DNA of 64,000 nt. It comes from Acidimicrobiia bacterium. GTDB lineage: Bacteria; Actinomycetota; Acidimicrobiia; Spongiisociales; JAHEDJ01. Where the stretch lies: the NCBI GenBank assembly GCA_035471805.1, contig DATIPS010000010.1:1-64000 (forward strand). Direction: 5' to 3'. The notes under the pieces were generated by a model, which saw only the letters and a list, made by a program, of their open reading frames with translations, was not told the origin of the DNA and did not search any database. Position numbers and translations under genes: made by a program. This document shows, piece after piece, positions 26,856-35,966 of this stretch (the first letter of the stretch is position 1; each line of letters begins with the position of its first letter).

Positions 26856-27736
26856 AAGGATTGCGCCTCTCCGACGGCCAGCTCGATCGCGTCGATGGTG
26901 GCCGCCGCGGCCGGAACCAGAGGTGCTCGAGGATCTCCCACCGGCTCCCACATACGGCTCATCGCTCCCTTGACCGGCATCGGACTCGGTTCGGTGAAGC
27001 ATGAATAGAAAACCGGGAGCAAGCCGAAGTTGAGGCGCTGAGCCTCTGCCCAGTCGCCGTCATGGGCCGCTCGGACCATGCGCTTGATCTGGCGGCCGAC
27101 CAGGTGCGAGGCAACGGAGACGACGCCGATCGCGCCGACCACCATCATCGCCAGGGTGTAGCTGTCCTGGCCCGAGTAGATGGCGAAGTCTGGATGCAAT
27201 GCGAGGCGCGCAGTTGCCGTGTGATCGATGTCCATGACCGCATCCTTTACCGCCACGATGTTGGGATGGGCAGACAGGCGGACGAGCGTATCCACTTCGA
27301 TGAGCCGGGCGGACCGCCCCGGGATGTTGTAGAGCAAGACGGGAAGATCGGTCGCATCGGCGATGGTCGAGAAGTGGCGTATCAACCCGTTCTGATCGGG
27401 TTTCGAGTAATAAGGTGTCACGGCCATCACCGCATGAGCACCCGCATCGGCGGCGCGCAGGGACAGTTCGACCGACTCTGCTGTGTTGTAGGTCCCGGTG
27501 CCTGCCACCACCGTGGCTCGGTCACCGACGGCCTCGACGACTGCACGGTAAATCGCAACCTTCTCGTCGGCGGTGAGAACCGGTGCCTCACCGGTGGTGC
27601 CGGTGACTACGAGCCCGTCGGAACCGTTGTCGACGAGGAAGCGGGCGAGCCGCCAAACCTTGTCGTAGTCGACCTCTCCCGAATCGGTAAACGGGGTAAT
27701 CATGGCGGTGAGGACTTCACCGAATGGTGCCTTCAA
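26852..27736 (-). CDS. dapA: 4-hydroxy-tetrahydrodipicolinate synthase
   Basis: 294 residues from TTG 27736, with AGGAGG 7 nt upstream. It condenses pyruvate with aspartate semialdehyde in the lysine/diaminopimelate pathway. The family signatures are GLVVTGTTGEAPVLTADEK, YYSKPDQNGLIRHF and LLYNIPGRS with the catalytic Tyr; the Schiff-base Lys is in IVAVKDAVMD (about residue 161). Overlaps rnj by ATGA; dapA-rnj-ftsK order is common in Actinobacteria. Confidence 0.95.
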   Translation of the reverse strand: MKAPFGEVLTAMITPFTDSGEVDYDKVWRLARFLVDNGSDGLVVTGTTGEAPVLTADEKVAIYRAVVEAVGDRATVVAGTGTYNTAESVELSLRAADAGAHAVMAVTPYYSKPDQNGLIRHFSTIADATDLPVLLYNIPGRSARLIEVDTLVRLSAHPNIVAVKDAVMDIDHTATARLALHPDFAIYSGQDSYTLAMMVVGAIGVVSVASHLVGRQIKRMVRAAHDGDWAEAQRLNFGLLPVFYSCFTEPSPMPVKGAMSRMWEPVGDPRAPLVPAAAATIDAIELAVGEAQSL

Positions 27737-27859
27737 CGACCTGCCTCCTATACGTCTAATAGAAGCCTAGAGCGTTCAGACCGCCATCTAGAGCCTTCGA
27801 GATAGGCGATAGGCCGGCACTAATCTTGAAGGACCGAAGAACGCAGGAAAGAGGCAGCC

Positions 27860-28693
27860 GTGCCCCACGTACGAGACGTAGACACAGCAGATTTCAATCA
27901 GCAGGTAGTCCAACGATCGCATGAGGTTCCGGTGGTTGTCGACTTCTGGGCCGAATGGTGCGGACCGTGCAAGACGTTGGGGCCGACACTCGAACGACTG
28001 ACGGAAGAAGCGGACGGCTCCTTCGAGCTGGCCAAGATCGACGTCGATCAGAACCAGGCTCTTGCAGGGCAGATGGGTGTGCAGGGTATCCCGACCGTAG
28101 TCGCTTTCAAGGACGGCCGACCGGTGTCGCAGTTCACCGGGGCCCTCCCGGAGGCGAAGGTGAGAGAGTGGCTCTCGGAGATCTTGCCCAACCCCATGGA
28201 TGACTTCGTTGCGGCTGCCGACGAGCTGGCCAACCAAGGGAGAACGGCCGAAGCCGAGGCGATGTATCGCAAAGTTCTCGAAGCTGATCCCTCCCACGAA
28301 GGTGCCGCAGTAGCGGTCGCCGGGATTCTGCTCGCCGGCGGCGACGCGGAGAGCGCTCTGGCCGTTCTCGAACCGTTCCCATCGAGCGCTGCCGTCGACC
28401 GTGTCCGGGCTGCCGCTCGCCTGGGAACGGGCGCGGGCGCTCCCGTTCAAGAACTCGAGGACGGCCTGTCCGCAGATCCGGACAACGACCGGCTGCGCAT
28501 CGATCTGGCAAAGAAACTCGCGGCAGCCGGAGCCTACGAACGGAGCCTTGGGCTTCTCCTCGAAGTGATCATCCGCAAGGGGGACCTCGCAGACGAGGCA
28601 CGCGCCGCGATGTTGGACGTCTTCGAACTCCTCGGCGCTGAGAATCCGCTGACTCCGGAATACAGGCGCCGCCTGGCCAACGCCCTCTTCTGA
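27860..28693 (+). CDS. thioredoxin-TPR protein (CnoX/YbbN-like)
   Basis: 277 residues from GTG 27860 with AAAGAGG 5 nt upstream. The N-terminal thioredoxin fold has an intact WCGPC active site (about residues 33-37) and the cis-Pro in GIPTVVAF; the C-terminal half (about 115-270) is a TPR-like helical array (AEAMYRKVLEADPSHEGA, YERSLGLLLEVI). Family members act as redox-linked holdases or in protein quality control. In E. coli CnoX the redox Cys pair is altered, whereas here it is complete, so real disulfide exchange is plausible. Ends inside the inverted-repeat unit at 28691. Confidence 0.87.
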   Translation: MPHVRDVDTADFNQQVVQRSHEVPVVVDFWAEWCGPCKTLGPTLERLTEEADGSFELAKIDVDQNQALAGQMGVQGIPTVVAFKDGRPVSQFTGALPEAKVREWLSEILPNPMDDFVAAADELANQGRTAEAEAMYRKVLEADPSHEGAAVAVAGILLAGGDAESALAVLEPFPSSAAVDRVRAAARLGTGAGAPVQELEDGLSADPDNDRLRIDLAKKLAAAGAYERSLGLLLEVIIRKGDLADEARAAMLDVFELLGAENPLTPEYRRRLANALF

Positions 28694-28810
28694 GTTTTCT
28701 CAGCAATACTGTCAACCCCCACGCGCAACTACATTGCCGAGAATCCGGGTTGAGTTTTCTCAGCAATGCTGTCAACCCCCACGCGCAACAGTATTGCTGA
28801 GAAAACTAGG
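28691..28810. repeat. inverted-repeat element, two 60-bp tandem units (copy A of a dispersed family)
   Basis: Units 28691-28750 and 28751-28810 share 38 of their first 39 bases. Each folds on itself. The left arm of unit 1 (28693-28712, AGTTTTCTCAGCAATACTGT) is the exact reverse complement of the right arm of unit 2 (28788-28807), a perfect 20-bp outer pair; within unit 2 the arms match 19/20. It fills the whole gap between two convergent genes and overlaps both stop codons, so it may serve as their shared terminator. A related pair is at 45757-45870. Confidence 0.9.
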
Positions 28811-30176
28811 GATACGGCTCGGCGAGGCCGCGCACCGAGATCACGCCCCGAGCATCTCCGATCACCGGGACGAGGTCGCGGGTAACAGATCCTTGCAAGT
28901 CGGCCGCCATCAGAACTCCCACCTCGGCGCCGCAACCCTGCCAGGCGTAGACGGCCATCCGGCCGTCTACGACGTCCACCATCGACCACCCGTCGACGAT
29001 GATCTCCGGCGGCATCGATATGGCAATCGCATCGGTGGTTCCGTCTGCGCGCAGAACCTGCGCCGCCGAAGCTCCACAATCACCACTCCAGGAGACGAAG
29101 GTCGTCGGACCTGCCGGCCAGGCGTCGTGATGGCCAAAGTCGCCGACGAAGACCGGTTCGGTGGGGAGAGCCGTCAGAGCCGTTCCCGCCGAGCCGTCCG
29201 TTTCCAGCAGCCACAGTTGTCCGTAGTACGTGTGTGGATTCCCGTACTCATCGATCGGCGCCGAAGCCGGACCGAGACCGTAGCAAGTGGCCAGGAAGGT
29301 GTCGGAGTCCCACCAGCGAACCGGTTCGCACCGATGATCTGACGGGACCCACAGCTCACCGATCGGCGCACCGTCGTTGGCCACATGTGCGATCCCGCCG
29401 TGATGGGTCACCAGGAGACTCGTGCCGTCGTAGCCGTACATCCAGCGGAGGGAACCGAATGCGTCGACGTACGGCTGTCGATAGAGCGTTGCCAGCACCG
29501 ATCCTCCCGGCGAACGACGCTCGAGCCACTCGTCGACACCGTCGCTCCGGTAGACCACGAGATTCGTTCCCGACGGACGGGTCAGCTTGACGAATGGACC
29601 CCATCCGTAGGTGGTTTCCGGAAACGTCGCGGTGTGAACCGTCTGCATCGCCCCGGTGGGCAGATCAACGAGAACCCACTTCGTGTCGTCGAACGTTGCC
29701 CCGTTCCCGATGACGATGGCTGCGGTTCCATCCGGCCGGACATCGCCGATGCTCCACGGCCGATCGTCCGGAGCCCAGGAGGCAGCCTCATAGCGAGTCC
29801 CGTCCGGCCCGACGAGATAGAGCACGACGGGGCCTTCACGAACCTCGGACGGCCCGGTCGGGGCTGCCTTGGACGAGTCGTAGAGAGCCAAGTACCACCC
29901 TTCGCCGACCGTTCCCCACGGGATCTCACCGGAACCGAGCGCGGTCGGAAGGTGCGAGTCGACGGTCACCGGAACAGTGCTCGTCGAGGTGGTCGTGGTT
30001 GCGCCGGTGGTCGTCGTGACCCTCCCGGTCGTCGTGGTCGAGTCGCCGGAGGGAGCCTCAACGGAGGTAGTCGAAGGAGAGGCAAGCGTGCCGGTCGAGT
30101 CCGTAGCAGCGGGCTCTTCCGCCCCACATGCAACTGTGAGCAGCGCAGCCGCCGTCAAGAGAATGAAACGACGCAT
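28806..30176 (-). CDS. Thr-rich secreted lipoprotein, probable beta-propeller-like domain
   Basis: 456 residues. Lipoprotein signal with lipobox LTVAC-G (Cys about residue 17), then a Thr/Ser-rich linker (about 20-70) and an extracytoplasmic domain of about 380 residues. That domain has repeated short beta-type segments rich in Trp/Gly/Asp (GWYLALYD, PWSIGDVRPDGT, WMYGYDGTSLLVTHHGG), as in a WD/PD40-like propeller. Four scattered Cys could pair as disulfides. No enzyme motif is visible. It converges on the thioredoxin-TPR gene through the repeat element. Confidence 0.7.
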   Translation of the reverse strand: MRRFILLTAAALLTVACGAEEPAATDSTGTLASPSTTSVEAPSGDSTTTTGRVTTTTGATTTTSTSTVPVTVDSHLPTALGSGEIPWGTVGEGWYLALYDSSKAAPTGPSEVREGPVVLYLVGPDGTRYEAASWAPDDRPWSIGDVRPDGTAAIVIGNGATFDDTKWVLVDLPTGAMQTVHTATFPETTYGWGPFVKLTRPSGTNLVVYRSDGVDEWLERRSPGGSVLATLYRQPYVDAFGSLRWMYGYDGTSLLVTHHGGIAHVANDGAPIGELWVPSDHRCEPVRWWDSDTFLATCYGLGPASAPIDEYGNPHTYYGQLWLLETDGSAGTALTALPTEPVFVGDFGHHDAWPAGPTTFVSWSGDCGASAAQVLRADGTTDAIAISMPPEIIVDGWSMVDVVDGRMAVYAWQGCGAEVGVLMAADLQGSVTRDLVPVIGDARGVISVRGLAEPYP

Positions 30177-30295
30177 CTGATTCCCTTCGAACGTTCGCCA
30201 AACCTACGATGCCCAGATCGGGCCTCCGCCGCGGGTCGGCCGAATGCCGGGGCATCCGCTTACACTGCATGGCCTCACCAACGAAGGGACCCAAC

Positions 30296-30805
30296 GTGGC
30301 CAAGCAGTATTCCGCTCCTCCGGCTCTCGAGATCGACCTCAATAAAGCCTACTCGGCAACGCTACACACGAACCACGGGGACATCGAGATCGATTTCGAT
30401 GCTGCGCGCTCACCGCAGACCGTCAACAATTTCGTGTTTCTGGCTCGCGACGGTTTCTACAACGGCGTGATCTTTCACCGTGTGATCTCCGGGTTCATGA
30501 TCCAGGGAGGCGACCCGACGGGAACCGGTCGTGGCGGGCCCGGTTACAAGTTCCGCGATGAGATCGAGGGTCCCGGCTCCTACACGCGCGGAACGGTGGC
30601 GATGGCCAACGCCGGACCCAACACCAACGGCAGCCAGTTCTTCATCATGCACAACGACGGCGGCCTTCCCCACTCGTACACGATCTTCGGGAAAGTGACC
30701 GAGGGAATGGACGTCGTGGACGCGATCGCGTCGACGCCGACCGACCGCTCGGACCGGCCGAACAGCGATTGCACGATCAACCGGGTCACGATCACAGAGG
30801 CCTAG
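30296..30805 (+). CDS. peptidyl-prolyl cis-trans isomerase, cyclophilin type
   Basis: 169 residues from GTG 30296 (GAAGGGA 6 nt upstream). Cyclophilin domain with FHRVISGFMIQGGDP (catalytic Arg), GTVAMANAGPNTNGSQFFI and HSYTIFGKV. It isomerises Xaa-Pro bonds. No signal peptide, hence cytosolic. ATG 30269 is an alternative start but lies only about 4 nt beyond a TACACT hexamer and lacks an RBS. DUF2891 gene follows 4 nt downstream, probably co-transcribed. Confidence 0.93.
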   Translation: MAKQYSAPPALEIDLNKAYSATLHTNHGDIEIDFDAARSPQTVNNFVFLARDGFYNGVIFHRVISGFMIQGGDPTGTGRGGPGYKFRDEIEGPGSYTRGTVAMANAGPNTNGSQFFIMHNDGGLPHSYTIFGKVTEGMDVVDAIASTPTDRSDRPNSDCTINRVTITEA

Positions 30806-30809
30806 CCGG

Positions 30810-31826
30810 ATGGGCAAACGCGGGGTGAGCCTCTCCGACTCACTGCACAGGTATGCCGCGATCGCGCTCAGGGCGTCCCGGACCGCCGAACCTCACTACG
30901 AAGACCCGCTGCTGCACTCGGCCCACGCCGGTGTCCCGTTGCGTGAGCTCACGCCTTCGTTCTGGGGTTGTTTCGACTGGCATTCGGCGGTGCACAGCCA
31001 TTGGACGATGCTGCGGATCCTCGGACTCGGAGTTTCGCCGGAGCTCGATGCCGAACTGGCGGCCGCACTCGATTTCGCCCTCGATCCGTCCAGGATCGAG
31101 ATCGAGGCACGCTCGATCGAGGGCGCTCCCGGGTTCGAGACACCGTACGGCCTCGCCTGGGTCTTGACGCTGGATGCCGAGGTTCATCGTTCCGCCAGGG
31201 CCGAGGCCCCGGGCTGGAGTGCGGCACTCGAACCTCTGACCCGGCTGGCGGCCCGAAGGCTGGGCGAATGGCTCGACGAGCTGGAGCAACCGGACGAGGT
31301 CGGTCTGCACCGCAATACGGCTTTCTCACTCGGCCTGATGCATGATTGGGCGGCCGTGAATGAGGACGGCCTTACCGAGATGATTCGCGAATCTGCGCTG
31401 GCGTGGTGGGGGCAACCGGGCGCCCGGTCACTCCTGGACGAACCGGGTCCGCACGATTTTCTCTCTCCTGCGCTCTCCGCCGCCGATCTCATGCGGCGCC
31501 TGATCGAGCCGGAGCCATTCGCCGGGTTCCTCGATGACCTCCTTCCTTCTCTCGGTCGGGATCTGGCGAGGTTCGTTCCGGTCGACTGCCCGGACCCATC
31601 CGACGGCCGGCTCGCGCATCTGGAGGGACTGAACCTGTCACGGGCCTGGATGCTGCGAACGGTCGCAGATGCCCTTCCGCCCGACGACGAGCGCATACCC
31701 GGCCTGGTAGGGGCGGCAGACGATCATCTGTTCGCGGGCGATGCCGCCGTCACCGGCGAACACTTCGCAGGAGCGCATTGGCTTCCGACTTTCGCAACGC
31801 TGGCCCTGGCATCTCGGCACACATGA
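30810..31826 (+). CDS. DUF2891 family protein
   Basis: 338 residues, soluble, helical, resembling the DUF2891 family: SFWGCFDWHSAVHSHWTMLRIL near residue 50, ETPYGLAWVLTLDAEV near 110, RNTAFSLGLMHDWA near 170, and DFLSPALSAADLM near 215. The repeated helix pairs with conserved His, Trp and Glu suggest an alpha/alpha toroid as in glycan-processing enzymes, but the function is not known. It follows the cyclophilin gene by 4 nt and is followed by a lipoprotein gene. Confidence 0.8.
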   Translation: MGKRGVSLSDSLHRYAAIALRASRTAEPHYEDPLLHSAHAGVPLRELTPSFWGCFDWHSAVHSHWTMLRILGLGVSPELDAELAAALDFALDPSRIEIEARSIEGAPGFETPYGLAWVLTLDAEVHRSARAEAPGWSAALEPLTRLAARRLGEWLDELEQPDEVGLHRNTAFSLGLMHDWAAVNEDGLTEMIRESALAWWGQPGARSLLDEPGPHDFLSPALSAADLMRRLIEPEPFAGFLDDLLPSLGRDLARFVPVDCPDPSDGRLAHLEGLNLSRAWMLRTVADALPPDDERIPGLVGAADDHLFAGDAAVTGEHFAGAHWLPTFATLALASRHT

Positions 31827-31833
31827 GAGCCTC

Positions 31834-31839
31834 TACCAT
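31834..31839 (+). promoter_or_regulatory. leaderless -10 element (TACCAT)
   Basis: TACCAT lies 9 nt upstream of ATG 31849 with no Shine-Dalgarno between; same layout as 40827-40832. Confidence 0.5.
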
Positions 31840-31848
31840 TACTCCCCC

Positions 31849-32580
31849 ATGACCCGCCGCCTTCTCCTGCTGCTCTGTCTCTCCGTTGTTGCAGCCGGCT
31901 GCTCTTCGGATGATTCACCGGTCACCTCCGCCGCCCAGGCCCCTCCACCGACCACGGTCACGACGTCGACAACCTCCACGATTCCTGCCTCGACCACCAC
32001 CACTGTTCCCCAGGCGGCCCTCGACATCCGGGCAGCCCTGGACGGCTACTCCGCCGCCCTGGCCGCGGCGGATGGGCCGGGTGCGCTTGCCTTCGTCGAT
32101 GGCGGGACGCTCGACTTGTTCGACGATCTGTTGCTCCTGGCCGCCTCAGACGTGCATCTCGACGATCTGGACTACCTGGACGCCTTCCTCGTCTTGCGAC
32201 TTCGACACAGGTTCTCCGGCGAGGACCTGCGCACGATGACCGCCTCCGACGTCTTTCTGACGGCGGTCGCGGACGATCTGGTGTTTCCGCCCATCGACAA
32301 GATCGAGTTCGACGCCATCAATCTGATCGACGACGAGGCCACCGGCGAGATCGGCGGTTCACCGGCGATGTGGTTCAGACTGGAGGCCGACGGCTGGAAG
32401 ATCGCACTGGGGCGCACATTCGACGAGTACGCGCAGATCCTCAGTCTGACGATCGAGGAAGCAGCCCTACGAGCAGCGGGCGACGCCGCCACTCGAAGCG
32501 AAGCCCTGCTGCTGTTCGTTTCGACGCTCGAAGGGGAGGACGTCGATCCTGCTCTAATAGCCGGACCGGCCGGAGGATGA
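31849..32580 (+). CDS. small secreted lipoprotein with Thr-rich linker
   Basis: 243 residues. Lipoprotein signal with lipobox VAAGC (Cys about residue 17), Thr/Pro-rich linker (about 25-55), then an acidic alpha/beta domain of about 190 residues (LDIRAALDGYSAALAAADGP, MWFRLEADGWKIALG) that resembles SnoaL/NTF2-like folds in pattern only. ATG 31849 is chosen because it starts the lipoprotein signal (MTRRLLLLL). It is 4 nt upstream of the small membrane protein gene. Function unknown. Confidence 0.7.
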   Translation: MTRRLLLLLCLSVVAAGCSSDDSPVTSAAQAPPPTTVTTSTTSTIPASTTTTVPQAALDIRAALDGYSAALAAADGPGALAFVDGGTLDLFDDLLLLAASDVHLDDLDYLDAFLVLRLRHRFSGEDLRTMTASDVFLTAVADDLVFPPIDKIEFDAINLIDDEATGEIGGSPAMWFRLEADGWKIALGRTFDEYAQILSLTIEEAALRAAGDAATRSEALLLFVSTLEGEDVDPALIAGPAGG

Positions 32581-32584
32581 TCCC

Positions 32585-32944
32585 ATGACTGATCCCGAGA
32601 ACAACGACCGAGAAGGGGTCGGATGTCGTCCGGCCGCCTTGGCGACGCTCACCTTCGTCGGCTTCGCCGTCGCCATGTTGGTCATCGCCCTGCTCATCGG
32701 ACTCGATCAGCAGATCGCCTACCCGTTTCTGTTTGCCGGAGGGCCGGTGACCGGGATAATCACCGGCATCGGCGGCGACCTGGCTTTCTCCTGGCCTCTC
32801 GACCTCACGGTGTGGACTGTGCTCGGTTTCTTCGTGGCCCGCTACGCAGACCAACCGCAAAAGTACCGGTTCGCCATCGGCGGCGTGATCCTGGCTGCTC
32901 TCATACTCGGAGTAGGGACCGGACTGCTGGTCGAGCCGACCTAG
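32585..32944 (+). CDS. small integral membrane protein of unknown function
   Basis: 119 residues with three predicted TM helices (about 18-42, 68-86 and 95-115) and short charged ends. No recognisable motif. It starts 4 nt after the lipoprotein stop, so the two are probably co-translated and may act together at the membrane. It converges on dapB. Confidence 0.65.
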   Translation: MTDPENNDREGVGCRPAALATLTFVGFAVAMLVIALLIGLDQQIAYPFLFAGGPVTGIITGIGGDLAFSWPLDLTVWTVLGFFVARYADQPQKYRFAIGGVILAALILGVGTGLLVEPT

Positions 32945-33009
32945 ATTCGCGCTCGACGTCGCCGGGCCGTCCCTTGTTCCCGGGTCATCGGACGGGCCGA
33001 ACGGAGGTG

Positions 33010-33756
33010 TCAGATGCCGAGGAGGGTTTCGATGCCAAGAGTGACACCGGGTAGGTGGGCCACGTTTCGCACGGCCAGGAGTACTCCGGGCATGAATGAA
33101 GCACGGTCGGTTGTGTCATGGCGGATCGTCAACGACTCGCCCTCGCTGCCGAACAAGACCTCTTGATGGGCAAGCAATCCGGGCAGGCGGATTGAATGCA
33201 CCGGCACGCCACCGACCGTTGCACCGCGCGCCCCGTCTACCAACTCGGTGGATTCGACATGCCGTTGCTGGTTCGGGTTGGCCCCTGCTATCCGTTCGGC
33301 GGTGTTCATCGCGGTGCCGGACGGAGCGTCGGCTTTGCGGTCGTGATGTAGTTCGATCACCTCCGCGGCCGAGAAGTGGGGCGCGGCCAGTTCGGCAAAG
33401 CGCATCATCACCACCGCCCCGATCGAGAAGTTCGGAGCGATGAGGCAGTTGGGGGGTCCGCTTCCCCACAACGATCGGAGTTCCTCCATCCGCCCGGCGG
33501 TGAACCCGGAAGTCCCCACCACAGCATGAACCCCAGTCCGCCGCCAGCGCTCCAGGTTGGCCATCACGACATCCGGAACGGAGAACTCGACGACTACGTC
33601 GGCTCCGCGGATCACCTCAGGATCCGCCGAAACCCCGCGGCCGCCGTCGGTCGACGGATCGAACAAGCCGGCCAGCTCCAGGTCGGCTGCGCGGCGAACG
33701 GCGTCGGCGACCAGCGAGCCCATTCGACCGGCTGCCCCGGACACGGCCACCCTCAT
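33010..33756 (-). CDS. dapB: 4-hydroxy-tetrahydrodipicolinate reductase
   Basis: 248 residues. NAD(P)H-dependent reduction of hydroxy-tetrahydrodipicolinate in lysine/DAP synthesis. N-terminal Rossmann motif VSGAAGRMGSLV, VVEFSVPDV, the catalytic stretch EVIELHHDRKADAPSGTA (His and Lys) and HDTTDRASFMPG at the C-terminal side. Start overlaps the stop of the M16 peptidase gene by ATGA, an actinobacterial arrangement of processing peptidase followed by dapB. Confidence 0.95.
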   Translation of the reverse strand: MRVAVSGAAGRMGSLVADAVRRAADLELAGLFDPSTDGGRGVSADPEVIRGADVVVEFSVPDVVMANLERWRRTGVHAVVGTSGFTAGRMEELRSLWGSGPPNCLIAPNFSIGAVVMMRFAELAAPHFSAAEVIELHHDRKADAPSGTAMNTAERIAGANPNQQRHVESTELVDGARGATVGGVPVHSIRLPGLLAHQEVLFGSEGESLTIRHDTTDRASFMPGVLLAVRNVAHLPGVTLGIETLLGI

Positions 33757-35003
33757 GAGACGAACTCCTCGAGGTCGGCCGCTTCGAACGGACCGACCGC
33801 CCCCATCACATAGGGCCCGGACAGCATCTGCTGTGCCACCAGCTCGACGTCGGCCTTGGTCACCGCGTTTACACGCGCGATTCGCTCATCGACGGAAATG
33901 TGCTCACCGCCGGTGAGCTCTTGGCGCCCGAGCCGCACCATTCGGCTGTTCGGATCCTCGAGTGCCAGCGCCAGGCTTCCGCGCAAGTTGCCCTGTGCCC
34001 GCTTCAGTTCATCCGAGCTGATACCGCCGGATGCCATTCTCGCCAGCTCCTCCCGCACCAACGTCAGGACCGTCGGAGTCTGGGCCGGCGTGGTCCCCGC
34101 ATACACGGCCCAGGCGCCCACATCGGCAAAAGGCATCTTGAACGAGTAAACCGCATATGCAAGGCCCCGCTCCTCGCGGATCGTGTGGAACAACCGCGAC
34201 GACATACCCCCGCCGAGAACCAGGTGGAGGATCTCGAACGCATAGCGTCGTTCATCGTCGCGGGTCATGCCCTCCCCGCCCAGCACGAGATGGCTCTGTT
34301 CTGTGTCCCGGTGCACTACCGAGACCTTCGGGACGATGGAAGCCCGCTGGTATTCATGCTGTACGGCGTCACCCGTCCAGTCGCCGAAGTACTTGCCCGC
34401 CAGTTCGACGGCCCGATCGTGTTCGATGGACCCGGCGACGGCGATCACCGTCGATCCGGCTCCGTAACGTCGCTGCCAGTATTCAACGAGATCGTCTCTC
34501 GTCATCGCCCGGATCGAGTCGCGAGTACCCAAGATGGGACGCTCGAGCGGATGGCCGGCGAACACCGTTTCGTGGAAACGCTCGAAAGCAACGTCGTTTG
34601 GATCGTCCTCGTTCATGTTGATCTCTTCGATGACAACCTGACGTTCGGAGTCGATCTCGTTCTGCCGGAAAGCCGGACGCTGCAACATCTCCCCGAGCAG
34701 CCGCAGCCCCTCGTCCAGGTCACTGTCGAGCATTCTGGCCCAGAAGCACGTGTACTCCTGACTGGTGAACGCGTTGGATTGAGCACCCATAGAGTCGAAG
34801 GACTCCGAGATCTCCCGGGCGCCGACGGCTTCCGATCCTTTGAACAACAGGTGCTCGAGGAAGTGGGACGCACCCGCCTCGCCGGCAGTCTCATCCCTGG
34901 TACCGGTGTCGACCCAGCAGCCGACGGCTACCGAACGGAGGCTCGGAATGGTCTCTGAGATGACCCGAAGTCCGTTGGGCAGGGTCGTGAGGTCGTAATG
35001 CAT
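33753..35003 (-). CDS. M16 family zinc metallopeptidase
   Basis: 416 residues from ATG 35003 (MHYDLTTLPNGLRV); ATG 35012 is an alternative. Inverted zinc-binding motif HFLEH (HxxEH, about residue 48) with the distal Glu in NDVAFERFHETVF (about 120); the second M16 half spans about 160-410 with the RxxY-type region RGLAYAVYSF. This is the single-chain pattern of the mitochondrial-processing-peptidase-like subfamily. It cleaves peptides; substrate unknown. Translationally coupled to dapB. Confidence 0.92.
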   Translation of the reverse strand: MHYDLTTLPNGLRVISETIPSLRSVAVGCWVDTGTRDETAGEAGASHFLEHLLFKGSEAVGAREISESFDSMGAQSNAFTSQEYTCFWARMLDSDLDEGLRLLGEMLQRPAFRQNEIDSERQVVIEEINMNEDDPNDVAFERFHETVFAGHPLERPILGTRDSIRAMTRDDLVEYWQRRYGAGSTVIAVAGSIEHDRAVELAGKYFGDWTGDAVQHEYQRASIVPKVSVVHRDTEQSHLVLGGEGMTRDDERRYAFEILHLVLGGGMSSRLFHTIREERGLAYAVYSFKMPFADVGAWAVYAGTTPAQTPTVLTLVREELARMASGGISSDELKRAQGNLRGSLALALEDPNSRMVRLGRQELTGGEHISVDERIARVNAVTKADVELVAQQMLSGPYVMGAVGPFEAADLEEFVS

Positions 35004-35064
35004 TGGGCGCATTGTACGTGCCGCCGGATCAGACCGGCGCGCGATCGTCGACTCGCGACCGGTA

Positions 35065-35928
35065 TCACCGGGACATCCAGTCACCTATCAACTCTGCAAC
35101 CTCTTCCGGTCGCTCCTGCGGCATCCAGTGCGACGCCTTTCCGATGAGCTTCTCGTCGAAATCCGCGTCGACGAAGGCGCCCGAACCGGTCTCCATTCCG
35201 GGTGCAAAGGCCCAGTCGAACTCACCGTGGATGTAGCGGACCGGAACCTGCACTTGCGGCAACTCGAGCGGCACCTCCGGATTGAAGAGATCGGGTCGGA
35301 AGTTGGCCCGATACCAGTTCGCCATGGCCTCGAATCGGCCGGGTGTACGCCACTCGGCTCGATATGCCTCACGGTCTTCGTCGGTGAACCCGGCAGAGGT
35401 GCCGAAAGCGAAACGGGCCAACAGCGAGAAGTCGTCGGAGGAGAGAAGCCGCATCCCTGCTCCTCCGGACTGCATGAGCCAGACATAAAACGAGCGACTC
35501 AACTGATCGACGTTGCCGGCTCCGACTTCACGCATGCGGAGGGGATGAGGAGCGGCGAGCACGACGGCACGATTCAACAGGTTCCCCAGCCAGGTGGCGG
35601 CCTGCCAGGTGAGGGCGCCGCCGAAGTCGTGTCCGGCTATGTACACCGGCCCGCCGCCCGCCCATTCGATGAGCCCGGCAATGTCGCCGAGGAGAACCGG
35701 CATCCGGTAGGCCTCCAGCTCGGGCGGGGCGTCCGAAACGCCGAACCCCCTCAGATCGGGAACGATCACCCGGTATCTATCGGCGAGCAGCGGAGCCACC
35801 TTGGTCCAGCACCTTCCCGAATCAGGCCATCCGTGCAGCAGGAGAAGGGGCGGAGCATCGGGATCCCCCGAGACGCGTATGTGGAGCTTGACGTCGTTGA
35901 TGCTGAGATCGTGCTGTTCCATGCACAT
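35065..35928 (-). CDS. alpha/beta hydrolase, epoxide hydrolase/haloalkane dehalogenase type
   Basis: 287 residues. Oxyanion HGWPDS (about 33-38), DLRGFGVSD, and nucleophile elbow GHDFGG with Asp rather than Ser (about residue 101), which points to an epoxide-hydrolase or dehalogenase ester mechanism. The catalytic His is in ASHWMPQERP near the C-terminus; a cap domain lies about 140-215. ATG 35922 is an alternative start. Cytosolic; substrate unknown. Divergent from the CobT-like gene. Confidence 0.86.
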   Translation of the reverse strand: MCMEQHDLSINDVKLHIRVSGDPDAPPLLLLHGWPDSGRCWTKVAPLLADRYRVIVPDLRGFGVSDAPPELEAYRMPVLLGDIAGLIEWAGGGPVYIAGHDFGGALTWQAATWLGNLLNRAVVLAAPHPLRMREVGAGNVDQLSRSFYVWLMQSGGAGMRLLSSDDFSLLARFAFGTSAGFTDEDREAYRAEWRTPGRFEAMANWYRANFRPDLFNPEVPLELPQVQVPVRYIHGEFDWAFAPGMETGSGAFVDADFDEKLIGKASHWMPQERPEEVAELIGDWMSR

Positions 35929-35966
35929 AACCTACCGGTTGAGGGTCGGGCGCTGCTTGTGCAGGT

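Noticed and set aside
26856-27002. 49-residue N-terminal extension of RNase J
   Set aside because: It overlaps the dapA coding sequence and is Gly/Arg-rich without family similarity; ATG 26855 makes the typical ATGA overlap.
28691-28810. CRISPR array
   Set aside because: Only two units, which are themselves palindromes, without spacers or cas genes.
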